Below, in pieces: positions 1 through 7,249 of a stretch of 64,000 nucleotides of DNA. Both the position numbers and the translations under genes were made by a program. The notes beneath the pieces were generated by a model. It was not told the origin of the DNA. It saw only the letters and a program-made list of their open reading frames with translations, and did no database searches. The stretch lies in the NCBI RefSeq assembly GCF_003443535.1, contig NZ_CP031946.1, positions 3,413,001-3,477,000 of the forward strand, read 5' to 3'. The stretch is from Ruegeria sp. AD91A. Lineage in GTDB: Bacteria > Pseudomonadota > Alphaproteobacteria > Rhodobacterales > Rhodobacteraceae. The stretch's first letter is position 1. The number at the start of each line of letters is the position of its first letter.

Positions 1-326
1 CGTGCCAATGCTTTGTCCCAATCAATGGATTCGGTGCCGCGCTGGACAGGCGAATACTTGGGAGGGACCGGTGCGTTATGCGATACGTAATATCCTGATC
101 GCCCCTTGGCCGTCAGATAATCATTGGCCAACAATTCGGTATACGCCAGCGTCACCGTAATTCGGCTGACACCCAGATGTGCGGCCAGTTTGCGTGACGA
201 AGGTAGTTTTTCTCCGACGTGAAAGCGACCGGACAAGATGCCTTCGGCAATCATCTGCTGGATCTGGGCCTGCAACGTGCCCTGACCATTGAGTTCAAGA
301 AAGAATGTATCGACCGAAATCCCCAT
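1..326 (-). CDS. MocR-family (GntR HTH + aminotransferase-like) regulator, N-terminal part, TauR-like
   Basis: The reverse strand reads from ATG at 326 and runs off the window edge, so only about 108 residues are visible. They form a GntR-type winged helix: an N-terminal helix (LQAQIQQMIAEGILSG), the signature GEKLPSSRKLAAHLGVSR and a recognition segment (ITVTLAYTELLANDYL), followed by GRSGYYVS and a linker. A linker of this kind leads into a PLP-dependent aminotransferase-like domain in MocR proteins, which I infer lies outside the window. The N-terminus resembles TauR, the activator of taurine genes in Rhodobacterales, and the upstream region carries TGGACTTA direct repeats like those reported for TauR. 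A paralog with another effector is possible. It is divergent from the arsR-like gene. Confidence 0.85.
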   Translation of the reverse strand, partial: MGISVDTFFLELNGQGTLQAQIQQMIAEGILSGRFHVGEKLPSSRKLAAHLGVSRITVTLAYTELLANDYLTAKGRSGYYVSHNAPVPPKYSPVQRGTESIDWDKALA

Positions 327-340
327 GCCTGCTTATAGGG

Positions 341-370
341 TGGACTTAAGGCTGGGGCAATCTGGACTTA
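341..370. promoter_or_regulatory. Direct repeats TGGACTTA, candidate MocR/TauR operator
   Basis: Two identical octamers TGGACTTA lie at 341-348 and 363-370, start to start 22 bp, about two helical turns, just upstream of the MocR gene. A weaker inverted copy (TAGACTTAA on the minus strand) lies at 417-425 and touches the -10 of the divergent arsR promoter. The repeats resemble the CTGGACTTAA-type repeats recalled for TauR. Autoregulation is inference. Confidence 0.6.
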
Positions 371-400
371 CATCGCAGTCACGATATTTTAACAGAGAGG

Positions 401-429
401 TTGACCGGAGAGTTCCTTAAGTCTAAATA
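401..429 (+). promoter_or_regulatory. Sigma70-type promoter of the arsR-like/permease operon
   Basis: TTGACC (401-406), a 17-bp spacer and TAAATA (424-429) form a good housekeeping promoter about 30 bp before the TTG start of the arsR-like gene. Confidence 0.65.
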
Positions 430-444
430 ACTAGAAATCTAGTT
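429..444. promoter_or_regulatory. 16-bp inverted repeat, candidate ArsR-family operator
   Basis: AACTAGA-AA-TCTAGTT is a perfect 7-bp inverted repeat around a 2-bp centre. It begins at the last base of the -10 element and covers the likely transcription start, which suits steric repression by the dimeric ArsR protein encoded next. Confidence 0.7.
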
Positions 445-459
445 TATTGGAGATAACCG

Positions 460-768
460 TTGTGGGAAGCTGCTGCTGCCGGATTTTCGGCCATGGGCTC
501 TGAAGCCCGGCTGAAAGTCCTCAAGACCCTGGTCAGGGCCGGTGAAGCCGGATTGACCGTTGGCGAGATACAGGATCGGACGGGGATCGCCCCGTCGACC
601 CTGGCCCATCACCTGCGGTTTCTTGCGGCCGGTGGTGTGGTCGAACAGGAAAGGGTCGGTCGAACCACGATCAACCGGGCCAGTTACGACGAATTGAGAA
701 ATCTTGCGCAATTCATTCTCAGCGAGTGTTGCGCCGACGAAGTTGGAAAGGCTGCGAACGATGGCTGA
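460..768 (+). CDS. ArsR-family winged-helix transcriptional repressor
   Basis: A 102-residue protein of ArsR/SmtB type. The order is FSAMGSEARLKVLKTLVRAG (helices 1-2), TVGEIQDRTGIAPSTLAHHLRFLAAGG (helix-turn-helix, about residues 35-60) and a wing (VVEQERVGRTTINRA). A pair of cysteines near the C-terminus (SECCADE) could bind metalloid, but there is no classical CVC motif on the recognition helix, so the inducer is uncertain. The start is TTG at 460 with GGAG at 449-452. The stop overlaps the start of the permease gene by 8 bp, so the two are co-translated. It probably represses this operon by binding the palindrome at 429-444. Confidence 0.88.
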   Translation: MWEAAAAGFSAMGSEARLKVLKTLVRAGEAGLTVGEIQDRTGIAPSTLAHHLRFLAAGGVVEQERVGRTTINRASYDELRNLAQFILSECCADEVGKAANDG

Positions 769-1792
769 GTTGACACAGAATCCGCGCGAGACTGCCAAAG
801 GGGTATTGGACCTGATCAAGACACCCTGGACGCTGATCGTTGTCATTCTTGCGGCGGTGGCAATCCTGGATCCCGGCAATCTGCGCGAGGTGGTGACATT
901 TGCAGCCAAAGCCTTGGCACATACAGGGCAATACATTCTGTTTGCAGTGCTTCTGCTATCCTACCTTAAGGCGACCGGCGCAGAGGTGATGGTGGCGCGC
1001 GCCTTTGCGGGGCGTGAGACCCGGATGATCTTTCTGGCCGCTCTGTTCGGTGGTCTTGCACCATTTTGTTCCTGCGAGGTCATTCCCTTTATCGCCGGCC
1101 TTCTGGCCTTAGGTGCTCCGTTGTCCGCGGTCATGGCATTCTGGCTCAGTTCACCCTTGATCGACCCGCCGACGCTTTTGATCACAGCCGGTGCGCTGGG
1201 ATGGCCCTTTGCCATCGGTAAGGCCGTCGCGGCGGTTGCGCTTGGTTTGTTCGGTGGATTCTCGGTTCGGCTGCTGATGCGCAAAGGTGCGTTTGCCCAG
1301 CCCCTGCGGGAATACAAGCCCGCTGGGTGCTGCGGGTGTGGTCCGAAAACGGACGACAAACCGGTCTGGAAATTCTGGCAGGAACCCGCGCGCCGGGCCC
1401 GGTTTCGTTCGGAATTCGTGCACAACGGTTTGTTCCTGTTGAAATGGCTTGCACTGGCCTATGTGCTTGAGGCTCTGCTGGTTAACTATGTGCCTGCCGA
1501 CCTGATTGCCGGCGTGGTCGGCGGAGAAGGCGTGCTGCCGATCATCGTTGCTGCGCTGGTGGGTATGCCGGCCTACCTGAACTCCTACGTGGCGCCGCCC
1601 CTGCTGGCGGGGTTGATAGAGCAAGGTATGACAGCAGGTGCTGCCATGTCGTTCATGGTTGCCGGAGCCGTCAGTTCCATTCCGGCGATGGCCGCGGTCT
1701 GGTCTTTGGTCAAACCGCGCGTCTTTGCAACCTATCTGATCCTGGGCGTCGGTGGTGCGATCGTGGCAGGCATCATCTTTCAAATGGTATGA
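761..1792 (+). CDS. ArsP/SO_0444-type permease (PF03773-like)
   Basis: A polytopic membrane protein of 343 residues with about eight to ten hydrophobic segments. The hallmark stretch APFCSCEVIPF (about residue 100) followed by GAPLSAVMAFWLSSPLIDPP is typical of the predicted permease family that includes ArsP, an exporter of trivalent organoarsenicals, and SO_0444-type metal permeases. A central cytoplasmic-looking loop carries CCGCGPK (about residue 189), a likely metal or metalloid site. A second half-repeat contains ALVGMPAYLNSYVAPPLLAGL. The ATG at 761 lies inside the end of the arsR-like gene (8-bp overlap). Coupling to an ArsR repressor suggests toxic metalloid or metal export; the substrate cannot be told from sequence. 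Confidence 0.85.
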   Translation: MAELTQNPRETAKGVLDLIKTPWTLIVVILAAVAILDPGNLREVVTFAAKALAHTGQYILFAVLLLSYLKATGAEVMVARAFAGRETRMIFLAALFGGLAPFCSCEVIPFIAGLLALGAPLSAVMAFWLSSPLIDPPTLLITAGALGWPFAIGKAVAAVALGLFGGFSVRLLMRKGAFAQPLREYKPAGCCGCGPKTDDKPVWKFWQEPARRARFRSEFVHNGLFLLKWLALAYVLEALLVNYVPADLIAGVVGGEGVLPIIVAALVGMPAYLNSYVAPPLLAGLIEQGMTAGAAMSFMVAGAVSSIPAMAAVWSLVKPRVFATYLILGVGGAIVAGIIFQMV

Positions 1793-1796
1793 ACGC

Positions 1797-1830
1797 AAAA
1801 GCCGCCCGGTGTCAGCATCGGGCGGCTTTT
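1797..1830. terminator. Bidirectional intrinsic terminator
   Basis: AAAAGCCGCCCG, a short loop and CGGGCGGCTTTT form a strong stem flanked by A and T runs on both sides. It serves the permease gene and the convergent gene ending at 1850. Confidence 0.85.
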
Positions 1831-1849
1831 ATCCCTTCGGTTCCGTCGA

Positions 1850-2239
1850 TCAACTGCCTTCGCAGAGACGTGGCAGTTTGAACCGGTACCGGGCTTCACC
1901 GCTTTGGACATAGACGCGTTTTTCGACACAGGCCGTCGTGCCTACGGTCTGCGAAACCTGCGCATCCGTAGAGGTAATCGACGTGGCGGAACCATCCGGC
2001 AGGCGAACCGAAGCCACGACGCCATTCTTCAGGTCTCCGTTCACCGGCGTTGCAGACAGTACCGGGACGATCAGGAACGCCTCATGCTCGTGTTCGCCTT
2101 CATCTCCCAATAGAAACAATGTCGCAACGATGGCAATCATGACAACACCGGCAGCCAGGCCAAGCCCCCACGTTTTAAGAAAGGCATAGATTGTGACGGC
2201 GCGATGCGGGCCAAAAACCGCAGATAAAACATTCAGCAT
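1850..2239 (-). CDS. Small single-pass membrane protein of unknown function
   Basis: 129 residues. A basic N-terminus is followed by one clear transmembrane helix (about residues 22-45: FLKTWGLGLAAGVVMIAIVA, then TLFLLG), an acidic/histidine patch (GDEGEHEHEA) and a soluble domain probably facing the periplasm. That domain contains VRLPDGSATSITS and two cysteines (TTACVEKR and PRLCEGS) that could form a disulfide. I do not recognise the family. It lies 51 bp downstream of trcR on the same strand and could be read through from it. The stop abuts the shared terminator. Confidence 0.6.
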   Translation of the reverse strand: MLNVLSAVFGPHRAVTIYAFLKTWGLGLAAGVVMIAIVATLFLLGDEGEHEHEAFLIVPVLSATPVNGDLKNGVVASVRLPDGSATSITSTDAQVSQTVGTTACVEKRVYVQSGEARYRFKLPRLCEGS

Positions 2240-2290
2240 GGCAAGTCCGTGAAAAAAGCCCCAGCCGTTCTGGCCGAGGCTGTTTGCGCG

Positions 2291-3052
2291 TTACGGGCGA
2301 AGATCGTCTTCGTCTTCTTCATCCGCCCCACCTTTGGGCAGGTTGAAGAAGCTGTCTGCGTCGATGATCGGCTCGTCGTCTTTCTCTTTGGACGGTTCGT
2401 CGGACAGCGAGAAAGTTTCCAGACCTTCAATTGCGGTCGGGATCTTCGGCGCTGCGTCCATTTCCAGCGACTGCTCGGTCGACACCAGCTTGCGACGTTC
2501 GTCGTCGCTCATCACGCCGCCTTCAGCCGCTTTCTTGGCTGCCGCTTTCTGTACGGCGGTGTCCAGCTCGGACTGCTTGCACAGACCCAGAGCAACCGGA
2601 TCAATCGGCTGCATGTTGGAGATGTTCCAGTGCGTGCGTTCGCGGATCGACTGGATGGTCGGTTTCGTGGTGCCTACCAGCTTGGCAATCTGGCCATCGC
2701 TGAGTTCCGGGTGAAACTTGACCAGCCACAGGATCGAGTTCGGACGGTCCTGACGTTTCGACAGTGGCGTGTATCGCGGACCGCGACGCTTTTCTTCGCC
2801 AGCGGCTGACGGGTTGAACTTGAGCTTCAACTTGTGAAGCGGGTTGTTCTGTGCCGCTTCGATCTCGTCCTGGGTCAGCTGGTTGTTGGCGATCGGGTCA
2901 AAGCCTTTTACGCCGGCGGCGACGTCACCATCAGCGATACCCTGCACTTCCAACTCGTGCATTCCTACGAAATCCGCGATCTGCTTGAAGCTGATCGTGG
3001 TGTTGTCCACCAGCCATACGGCGGTTGCCTTGGCCATAAGCGGTTTTGCCAT
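2291..3052 (-). CDS. trcR: Cell-cycle transcriptional regulator TrcR (DUF1013)
   Basis: 253 residues. The N-terminal region (MAKPLMAKATAVWLVDNTTI, then SFKQIADFVGMHELEVQGIADGD) and the central HTH-like segment (LVKFHPELSDGQIAKLVGTT, then KPTIQSIRERTHWN) match the alphaproteobacterial DUF1013 family, annotated as TrcR. The C-terminal third is low complexity and acidic (KKAAEGGVMSDDERRK and a tail rich in D and E), probably disordered. The start ATG at 3052 is divergent from the RNase T2 gene. Highly conserved across Rhodobacterales and Rhizobiales; the precise DNA target is not known to me. Confidence 0.85.
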   Translation of the reverse strand: MAKPLMAKATAVWLVDNTTISFKQIADFVGMHELEVQGIADGDVAAGVKGFDPIANNQLTQDEIEAAQNNPLHKLKLKFNPSAAGEEKRRGPRYTPLSKRQDRPNSILWLVKFHPELSDGQIAKLVGTTKPTIQSIRERTHWNISNMQPIDPVALGLCKQSELDTAVQKAAAKKAAEGGVMSDDERRKLVSTEQSLEMDAAPKIPTAIEGLETFSLSDEPSKEKDDEPIIDADSFFNLPKGGADEEDEDDLRP

Positions 3053-3183
3053 CAGCCCGTCTCCTATACATACATCTGTCCCGTCGCCGGAATTCGGCGG
3101 CCCCTTGGTTCTTGGGGCAGGTTTCCGTTGTCGGGGAACTTGGCCCGTATATAGTCGCGCAAAGGCAAGAAGGGAAGAGGCGA

Positions 3184-3813
3184 ATGCGCTGGGTAGTTTT
3201 GTGGGTCTTCAGCGCGGTGGCTGCGCTGGCCGAGGGCGAAAAGGCAGGCGAGTTTGACTACTACGTTCTGTCGCTGAGCTGGTCGCCCAACTGGTGCGCC
3301 CGCGAAGGAGATGCGCGCGGATCGGATCAATGCGATTCACGCCATGATCACGGTTGGGTTCTGCACGGGCTGTGGCCTCAGTTCCATCAGGGCTGGCCGT
3401 CCTACTGCCGTACCTCCGCAAGCCCACCTTCGCGCCGCATGACGCGGGAAATGGAGGATATTCAGGGCAGTTCCGGCCTTGCCTGGCATCAATGGAAGAA
3501 ACACGGCACATGTTCGGGATTGTCGGCGTCCGACTACTTTGCCCTGTCCCGGCGGGCTTATGAAGCGGTCGAGCACCCTCAGGTGTTCCGCAAGCTGGAT
3601 TCATCCGTCAAACTGCCCGCTTCGGTGGTCGAGGAGGCATTCCTGAAAGCCAACCCGGAGTTGGAGCGCGACATGATCACGATCACCTGCAAACAGGGCT
3701 ATATCGAAGAGGTCCGCGTGTGCCTGTCGCGCGATCTGGATTCCGTGCCCTGCGGTCGGGACGTGATCCGTGATTGCACCGCCAAGGACGCGCTCTTTGA
3801 TCCGATTCGTTAG
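3184..3813 (+). CDS. RNase T2 family secreted ribonuclease
   Basis: 209 residues from ATG at 3184, preceded by a purine-rich SD (GGGAAGAGG). A short signal peptide (MRWVVLWVFSAVAALAEG) points to export. The two catalytic blocks of the family are intact: CAS1 HGLWPQF and CAS2 WHQWKKHGTC, which provide the histidines and acid/lysine for cleavage through a 2',3'-cyclic phosphate. Several cysteines (NWCAR, DQCDS, YCRTS, GTCSG, ITCKQ, VCLSR, PCGRD, DCTAK) are consistent with disulfides. The longer reading frame starting at 3046 has no support. It probably scavenges RNA in the periplasm or outside. Its stop overlaps the convergent gene by 4 bp. Confidence 0.9.
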   Translation: MRWVVLWVFSAVAALAEGEKAGEFDYYVLSLSWSPNWCAREGDARGSDQCDSRHDHGWVLHGLWPQFHQGWPSYCRTSASPPSRRMTREMEDIQGSSGLAWHQWKKHGTCSGLSASDYFALSRRAYEAVEHPQVFRKLDSSVKLPASVVEEAFLKANPELERDMITITCKQGYIEEVRVCLSRDLDSVPCGRDVIRDCTAKDALFDPIR

Positions 3814-4298
3814 AGCTTTTTGTTCTGACAGTCCCGCGCATAGTCCAAAGCCTTGGCGGTCCCTTTGAGGTCAATGGCCATCACCACCTCACCTGCCGGA
3901 TTGTAGACCGTCATTGTCTTGTTCTGAGCGATGGCGTTCACGAAGCTCCGATCGGTGAAAAACACGGTCGCGCCCGGCACGTCGCGTTCGTTGAACCCGA
4001 TGGCCGTGGCATCATGGCTTTTGCCGTCAAGATCGAACCGGATCGGGTAACTCTCACCCTGCTTAATGTCGCCCCAAGCCTTGTTGTAGACGGCGAAGTA
4101 CCCGCGATTGTCCAGTGCGTCATAGCCAAGGCGCACCACCGAGAGATCCTGATACACCGTCTGGATCAGGCACCCGTTGCCAAGTGCGGGGTCCATCATG
4201 ATGTTCCAGCCTTCGACGTAGCCTTTGTCGATCAGCTCTTGTGAAAGGGCGGCGGTGGCAGAAAATGTAGCAAAAGCAAGCGCAAGAAGACGGGTCAT
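3810..4298 (-). CDS. Secreted protein of unknown function
   Basis: 162 residues with a clear signal peptide (MTRLLALAFATFSATAALSQ). The mature part is a small beta-rich domain containing GCLIQTVYQDLSVVRLGY, RGYFAVYNKAWGDI and GFNERDVPGATVFFTD. It ends in DLKGTAKALDYARDCQN, a pattern seen in periplasmic invasion-locus-B-like and related alphaproteobacterial proteins. Only two cysteines are visible, so one disulfide is likely. I cannot assign a function. Convergent with, and overlapping by 4 bp, the RNase T2 gene. Confidence 0.75.
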   Translation of the reverse strand: MTRLLALAFATFSATAALSQELIDKGYVEGWNIMMDPALGNGCLIQTVYQDLSVVRLGYDALDNRGYFAVYNKAWGDIKQGESYPIRFDLDGKSHDATAIGFNERDVPGATVFFTDRSFVNAIAQNKTMTVYNPAGEVVMAIDLKGTAKALDYARDCQNKKL

Positions 4299-4435
4299 GA
4301 GGAGTGCTCCAAAGTATTCGCTGAGTTTATCTATCCTTAGAGCAGTTTAGTGATCATCCAAAGTTGCTTTTTTGAACTATGGCTGTCCCGGTATTGAAAG
4401 CGAGACAAACCTGAATTCGAGCCCAATCCATGAGC

Positions 4436-4999
4436 TCAGCTCAATATGGTTTCAATGCCGTTAGCAAGGTGAAACACGCACCCTTGTGTTCTCGGTAGCC
4501 GTAGCAGAGTGTCCAAATCCAGGCCCAACCAAAGCCCTCTCAGCACCAATGATGTAACGCCATGGGTTACGATGATCGCTGGCTCAACCTGTTCCTTCAG
4601 AAAAGAATCTACGCGACCGCAGATGTCATCCAAGTTCTCTCCGCCCGGGCTGCGAAAATACCAATGATAGCTTTCATAGGAACAGTCGATTTGCTCTCGG
4701 ATGAAATCCCTCGTTGCACCTTCCCATTGTCCAAACGCGATTTCCATAAGCCGATCGTCATGTATCACCTCATGATGAGGTGAGGTTGCCAAACGCGCGG
4801 TGTGTTTAGCCCGTTCCTGTGGGCTGGCATAAACACGCGATGGTGCATCCGGGACTTGTTTGAGTATCTCGTTTTGTTTTCGAGCCTGAGACTTGCCATT
4901 TTCCGTCAACGGAGAATCCTTGCGCCCTTGGAACTTACCCTGAGTGTTCCACTCGGTTTCGCCATGTCTCAGGACAAAAAGATCTGGATACTTGCTCAA
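4436..4999 (-). CDS. Histidine phosphatase (phosphoglycerate mutase-like) family protein
   Basis: 187 residues. The catalytic phosphohistidine motif LFVLRHGETEWN lies at the N-terminus, followed by GRKDSPLTENG, the helper region ASPQERAKHTARL and the second conserved histidine near the C-terminus (IIVTHGVTSLVLRG). These are the hallmarks of the RHG superfamily. The length fits the small cobC/PhoE-like phosphatases rather than true phosphoglycerate mutases. The start is TTG at 4999 with GAGG about 8 nt upstream. The gene is more AT-rich than its neighbours and is flanked by short intergenic regions, so it may be a later arrival. The substrate is unknown. Confidence 0.8.
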   Translation of the reverse strand: MSKYPDLFVLRHGETEWNTQGKFQGRKDSPLTENGKSQARKQNEILKQVPDAPSRVYASPQERAKHTARLATSPHHEVIHDDRLMEIAFGQWEGATRDFIREQIDCSYESYHWYFRSPGGENLDDICGRVDSFLKEQVEPAIIVTHGVTSLVLRGLWLGLDLDTLLRLPRTQGCVFHLANGIETILS

Positions 5000-5078
5000 G
5001 ATGCGTACCTCAATTTAATGCCCGAGGGGTGTTGTTCTTACTGGCGTTAAAATAGGGGTGCGGTTTGACAAAGCTGAT

Positions 5079-5672
5079 TTAGATCTCTTTCCGCGCCCGC
5101 AGCGCCGCCGTAATCGTCCCGTCATCCAGATAATCCAGCTCTCCGCCGATCGGCACACCTTGGGCCAAAGAGGTCAGGCGCACCTGACCCTCCAGTTGGT
5201 CTGCAATGTAGTGGGCGGTTGTCTGGCCATCGACGGTCGCGTTGAGCGCCAAAATGACCTCGGTAATCCCTTCGGCCATGACCCGGTCCCTGAGTCGGGG
5301 AATGCGCAGTTCGTCCGGGCCGACCCCGTCCAGCGCCGACAGCGTGCCACCCAGAACATGATAGCGGCCTTTGAAAACACCGGCGCGCTCCATCGCCCAG
5401 AGGTCGGCGACGTCTTCGACCACGCACAGTTCTCCGGTCGCGCGGACCTCGGTGTCGCAGATATCGCAGATGTCAGTAGTGCCCACGTTACCGCAATTCA
5501 GGCATTCCCGGGCGGTGATCGCGACCTGCTGCATGGCATCAGACAGGGGTGTCAGCAGCAGGGCACGTTTGCGGATCAGATGCAGAACGGCGCGGCGGGC
5601 CGAGCGTGGGCCGAGGCCCGGCAGCTTGGCCATCAGGTCGATCAGATTGTCTATATCGCTGTTGGAACTCAA
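5079..5672 (-). CDS. recR: Recombination mediator RecR
   Basis: 197 residues, the usual length. RecR with RecF/RecO loads RecA on gapped DNA. Visible are the N-terminal helix-hairpin-helix ([20 protein letters not shown]), the four-cysteine zinc finger ([16 protein letters not shown]), the Toprim core ([19 protein letters not shown] and [18 protein letters not shown]) and the C-terminal ring contact ([19 protein letters not shown]). It closes the conserved dnaX-ebfC-recR order, 64 bp after ebfC. Confidence 0.97.
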   Translation of the reverse strand: MSSNSDIDNLIDLMAKLPGLGPRSARRAVLHLIRKRALLLTPLSDAMQQVAITARECLNCGNVGTTDICDICDTEVRATGELCVVEDVADLWAMERAGVFKGRYHVLGGTLSALDGVGPDELRIPRLRDRVMAEGITEVILALNATVDGQTTAHYIADQLEGQVRLTSLAQGVPIGGELDYLDDGTITAALRARKEI

Positions 5673-5736
5673 CCCGGGCGCTCCTGCAAAAGGGCCAGGC
5701 CCAGGTGCCCGGCCGATGATCCGTCAGGAGGGTGTA

Positions 5737-6090
5737 TCAGAACGGCAGCTTGATGTCTGCGGGCAGGCCCATGCTTTCGGTCAGTTTTGCCATCTCGGCC
5801 TGCGAGCGTTCGGTGGCCTTGGTCTGCGCGTCCTTGATGGCGGCCAGGATCAGGTCTTCGACCACTTCCTTGTCGTCACCGTTGAAGATGGACGGATCGA
5901 TATCCAGACCTTTGAGTTCACCTTTGGCGGTCGCAGTTGCTTTGACCAGGCCAGCACCGGATTCGCCGACAACCATCATGTTGTTCAACTCTTCCTGCAT
6001 ATCGGTCATCTTGGTTTGCAGGTCCTGCGCGGATTTCATCATCTTGGCCATGTCGCCCAGACCGCCAAGCCCGCCGAGTCCTTTCAGCAT
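5737..6090 (-). CDS. ebfC: YbaB/EbfC nucleoid-associated DNA-binding protein
   Basis: 117 residues from ATG at 6090, with an SD-like AGGAGAAT just upstream. The order is a glycine-rich N-terminus (MLKGLGGLGGLGDMAKMMKS), a long helix (QDLQTKMTDMQEELNNM), a beta core (VGESGAGLVKATATAKGELK), DPSIFNGDDKEVVEDLILAA and a C-terminal helix. This is the tweezer-like dimer of the YbaB/EbfC family. It normally sits between dnaX and recR; here dnaX is separated from it by 1.16 kb of non-coding and decayed sequence. Confidence 0.93.
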   Translation of the reverse strand: MLKGLGGLGGLGDMAKMMKSAQDLQTKMTDMQEELNNMMVVGESGAGLVKATATAKGELKGLDIDPSIFNGDDKEVVEDLILAAIKDAQTKATERSQAEMAKLTESMGLPADIKLPF

Positions 6091-6196
6091 AGTATTCTCC
6101 TGTGTCTCCGTTTGCGCTCTAGATACGGGCAGCGGCCACATCGCACAAGGGTTGTCCCGCCCGTCGTCAAGGTCTTTGGCAAGACCTTTCCTCCCG

Positions 6197-6243
6197 TTGG
6201 GCCCGGCAGCGCATGGGCCGTGCCCATGCGCTGCCGGGCCCAA
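6197..6243. repeat. Perfect inverted repeat, 22-bp arms, 3-nt loop
   Basis: Arms TTGGGCCCGGCAGCGCATGG(GC) at 6197-6218 and the exact reverse complement at 6222-6243, separated by CGT. No T run follows on either side, so this is not a typical intrinsic terminator. It may be a dispersed palindromic element or an mRNA-stabilising hairpin upstream of ebfC-recR. Confidence 0.85.
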
Positions 6244-6380
6244 GGCCGCTCAGGGGTATCGGCGCAGCCGATAGACCGTGGCGGGCGCGGGAGGGTTGGT
6301 TCTTATTTTTCTCGAACGCGGTTTGAACCTTCGGCGTCGCTGACAGAGCAGCAAATGGATTTCAGGGTTCCTGGGTGGTA

Positions 6381-7162
6381 TTAGTTCCAGAGACGGCCGC
6401 GATGCATCGTGGCGCGTTCGTCCCAGATGAGAACGTCGCCGACTGACCGTTGGTGGGAATAGACTTGTTCGGGCTGCGTGCAGAACGTGATTGCGTTGTC
6501 CAGCAGGGTCTGACCTTCATGATGCCCTATCCCTTCGATAGCAAAGGCATGCGAAGCGATGAATTCAGGATTTGGCCAGATCGCGCGCCATTAGCAATCC
6601 TGCCATCTGGTCATTTTTGACAGTTCGGCCAAATCGGCTGAAATCTTTGATCGGGAATGAGACAACCGGTGCCAGATAATGGCATCCTTCAGTGTATTTT
6701 CAGTTGATCCGGCATATCTGCCCACGCCGCTAGGGCCGATGCGAGCTCGGTCGGGTTACCCGACGGGAGCACGGCCTTGGCCGTCAGAATGTTGATCAGT
6801 GCAGGCGTCGGCAGGAACATACTGTCCGTGTGCCGCAACATATCACAACAAATTTGCCTGCAAATCCAGCAAGCGCAGATCGTCCTTTGAGCAAAGGCTG
6901 TCTTTTGTTTTCTAGGTCAGTTCGGAAATCTGAAATTCAAAGTCGTGTGCCGCCGCCACGGCTCTTCTATTCTCCAACGGCCAAACAGTTCGGCGATGCG
7001 AACATGGTATGTATCCGGGATTGATTGTTTGGGAAACAGCAACGCTGAGTGGGTTTCGAACGCCTGCCGAATATCAGGATACAAGGTATCACCTGCAACT
7101 TCGCGCAGGTCGATGTCGTGAACAATCAATTCGAAAAGTGGATGCAGTGGTGACGCTCGCAT
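6381..7162 (-). pseudogene. Decayed TauD/TfdA-family Fe(II)/2-oxoglutarate dioxygenase gene
   Basis: Pieces of one dioxygenase lie in order on the minus strand but in different frames. The N-terminal piece is open from ATG at 7162 to about 6917 (FELIVHDIDLREVAGDTLYP). The middle, about 6665-6835, has the metal-binding HTDSMF, then ALINILTAKAV and GNPTE, and ends in a stop. The C-terminal piece (about 6381-6580) reads WPNPEFIASHAFAIEGIGHH, then EGQTLLDNAITFCTQPEQ and VGDVLIWDERATMHRGRLWN with a natural stop at 6381-6383; upstream of it a TAA interrupts. HxD and the distal His/Arg are thus recognisable but cannot be translated as one protein. The family includes taurine and 2,4-D dioxygenases; the original substrate is unknown. 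Confidence 0.85.
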
Positions 7163-7249
7163 GAAATCCCTCGCTCACGTTGTGGAACGGTGTAATCACG
7201 GGAAGAGTCGATGAGTATCACTTGTGACACGAGATGACGGGTGGCAAGG

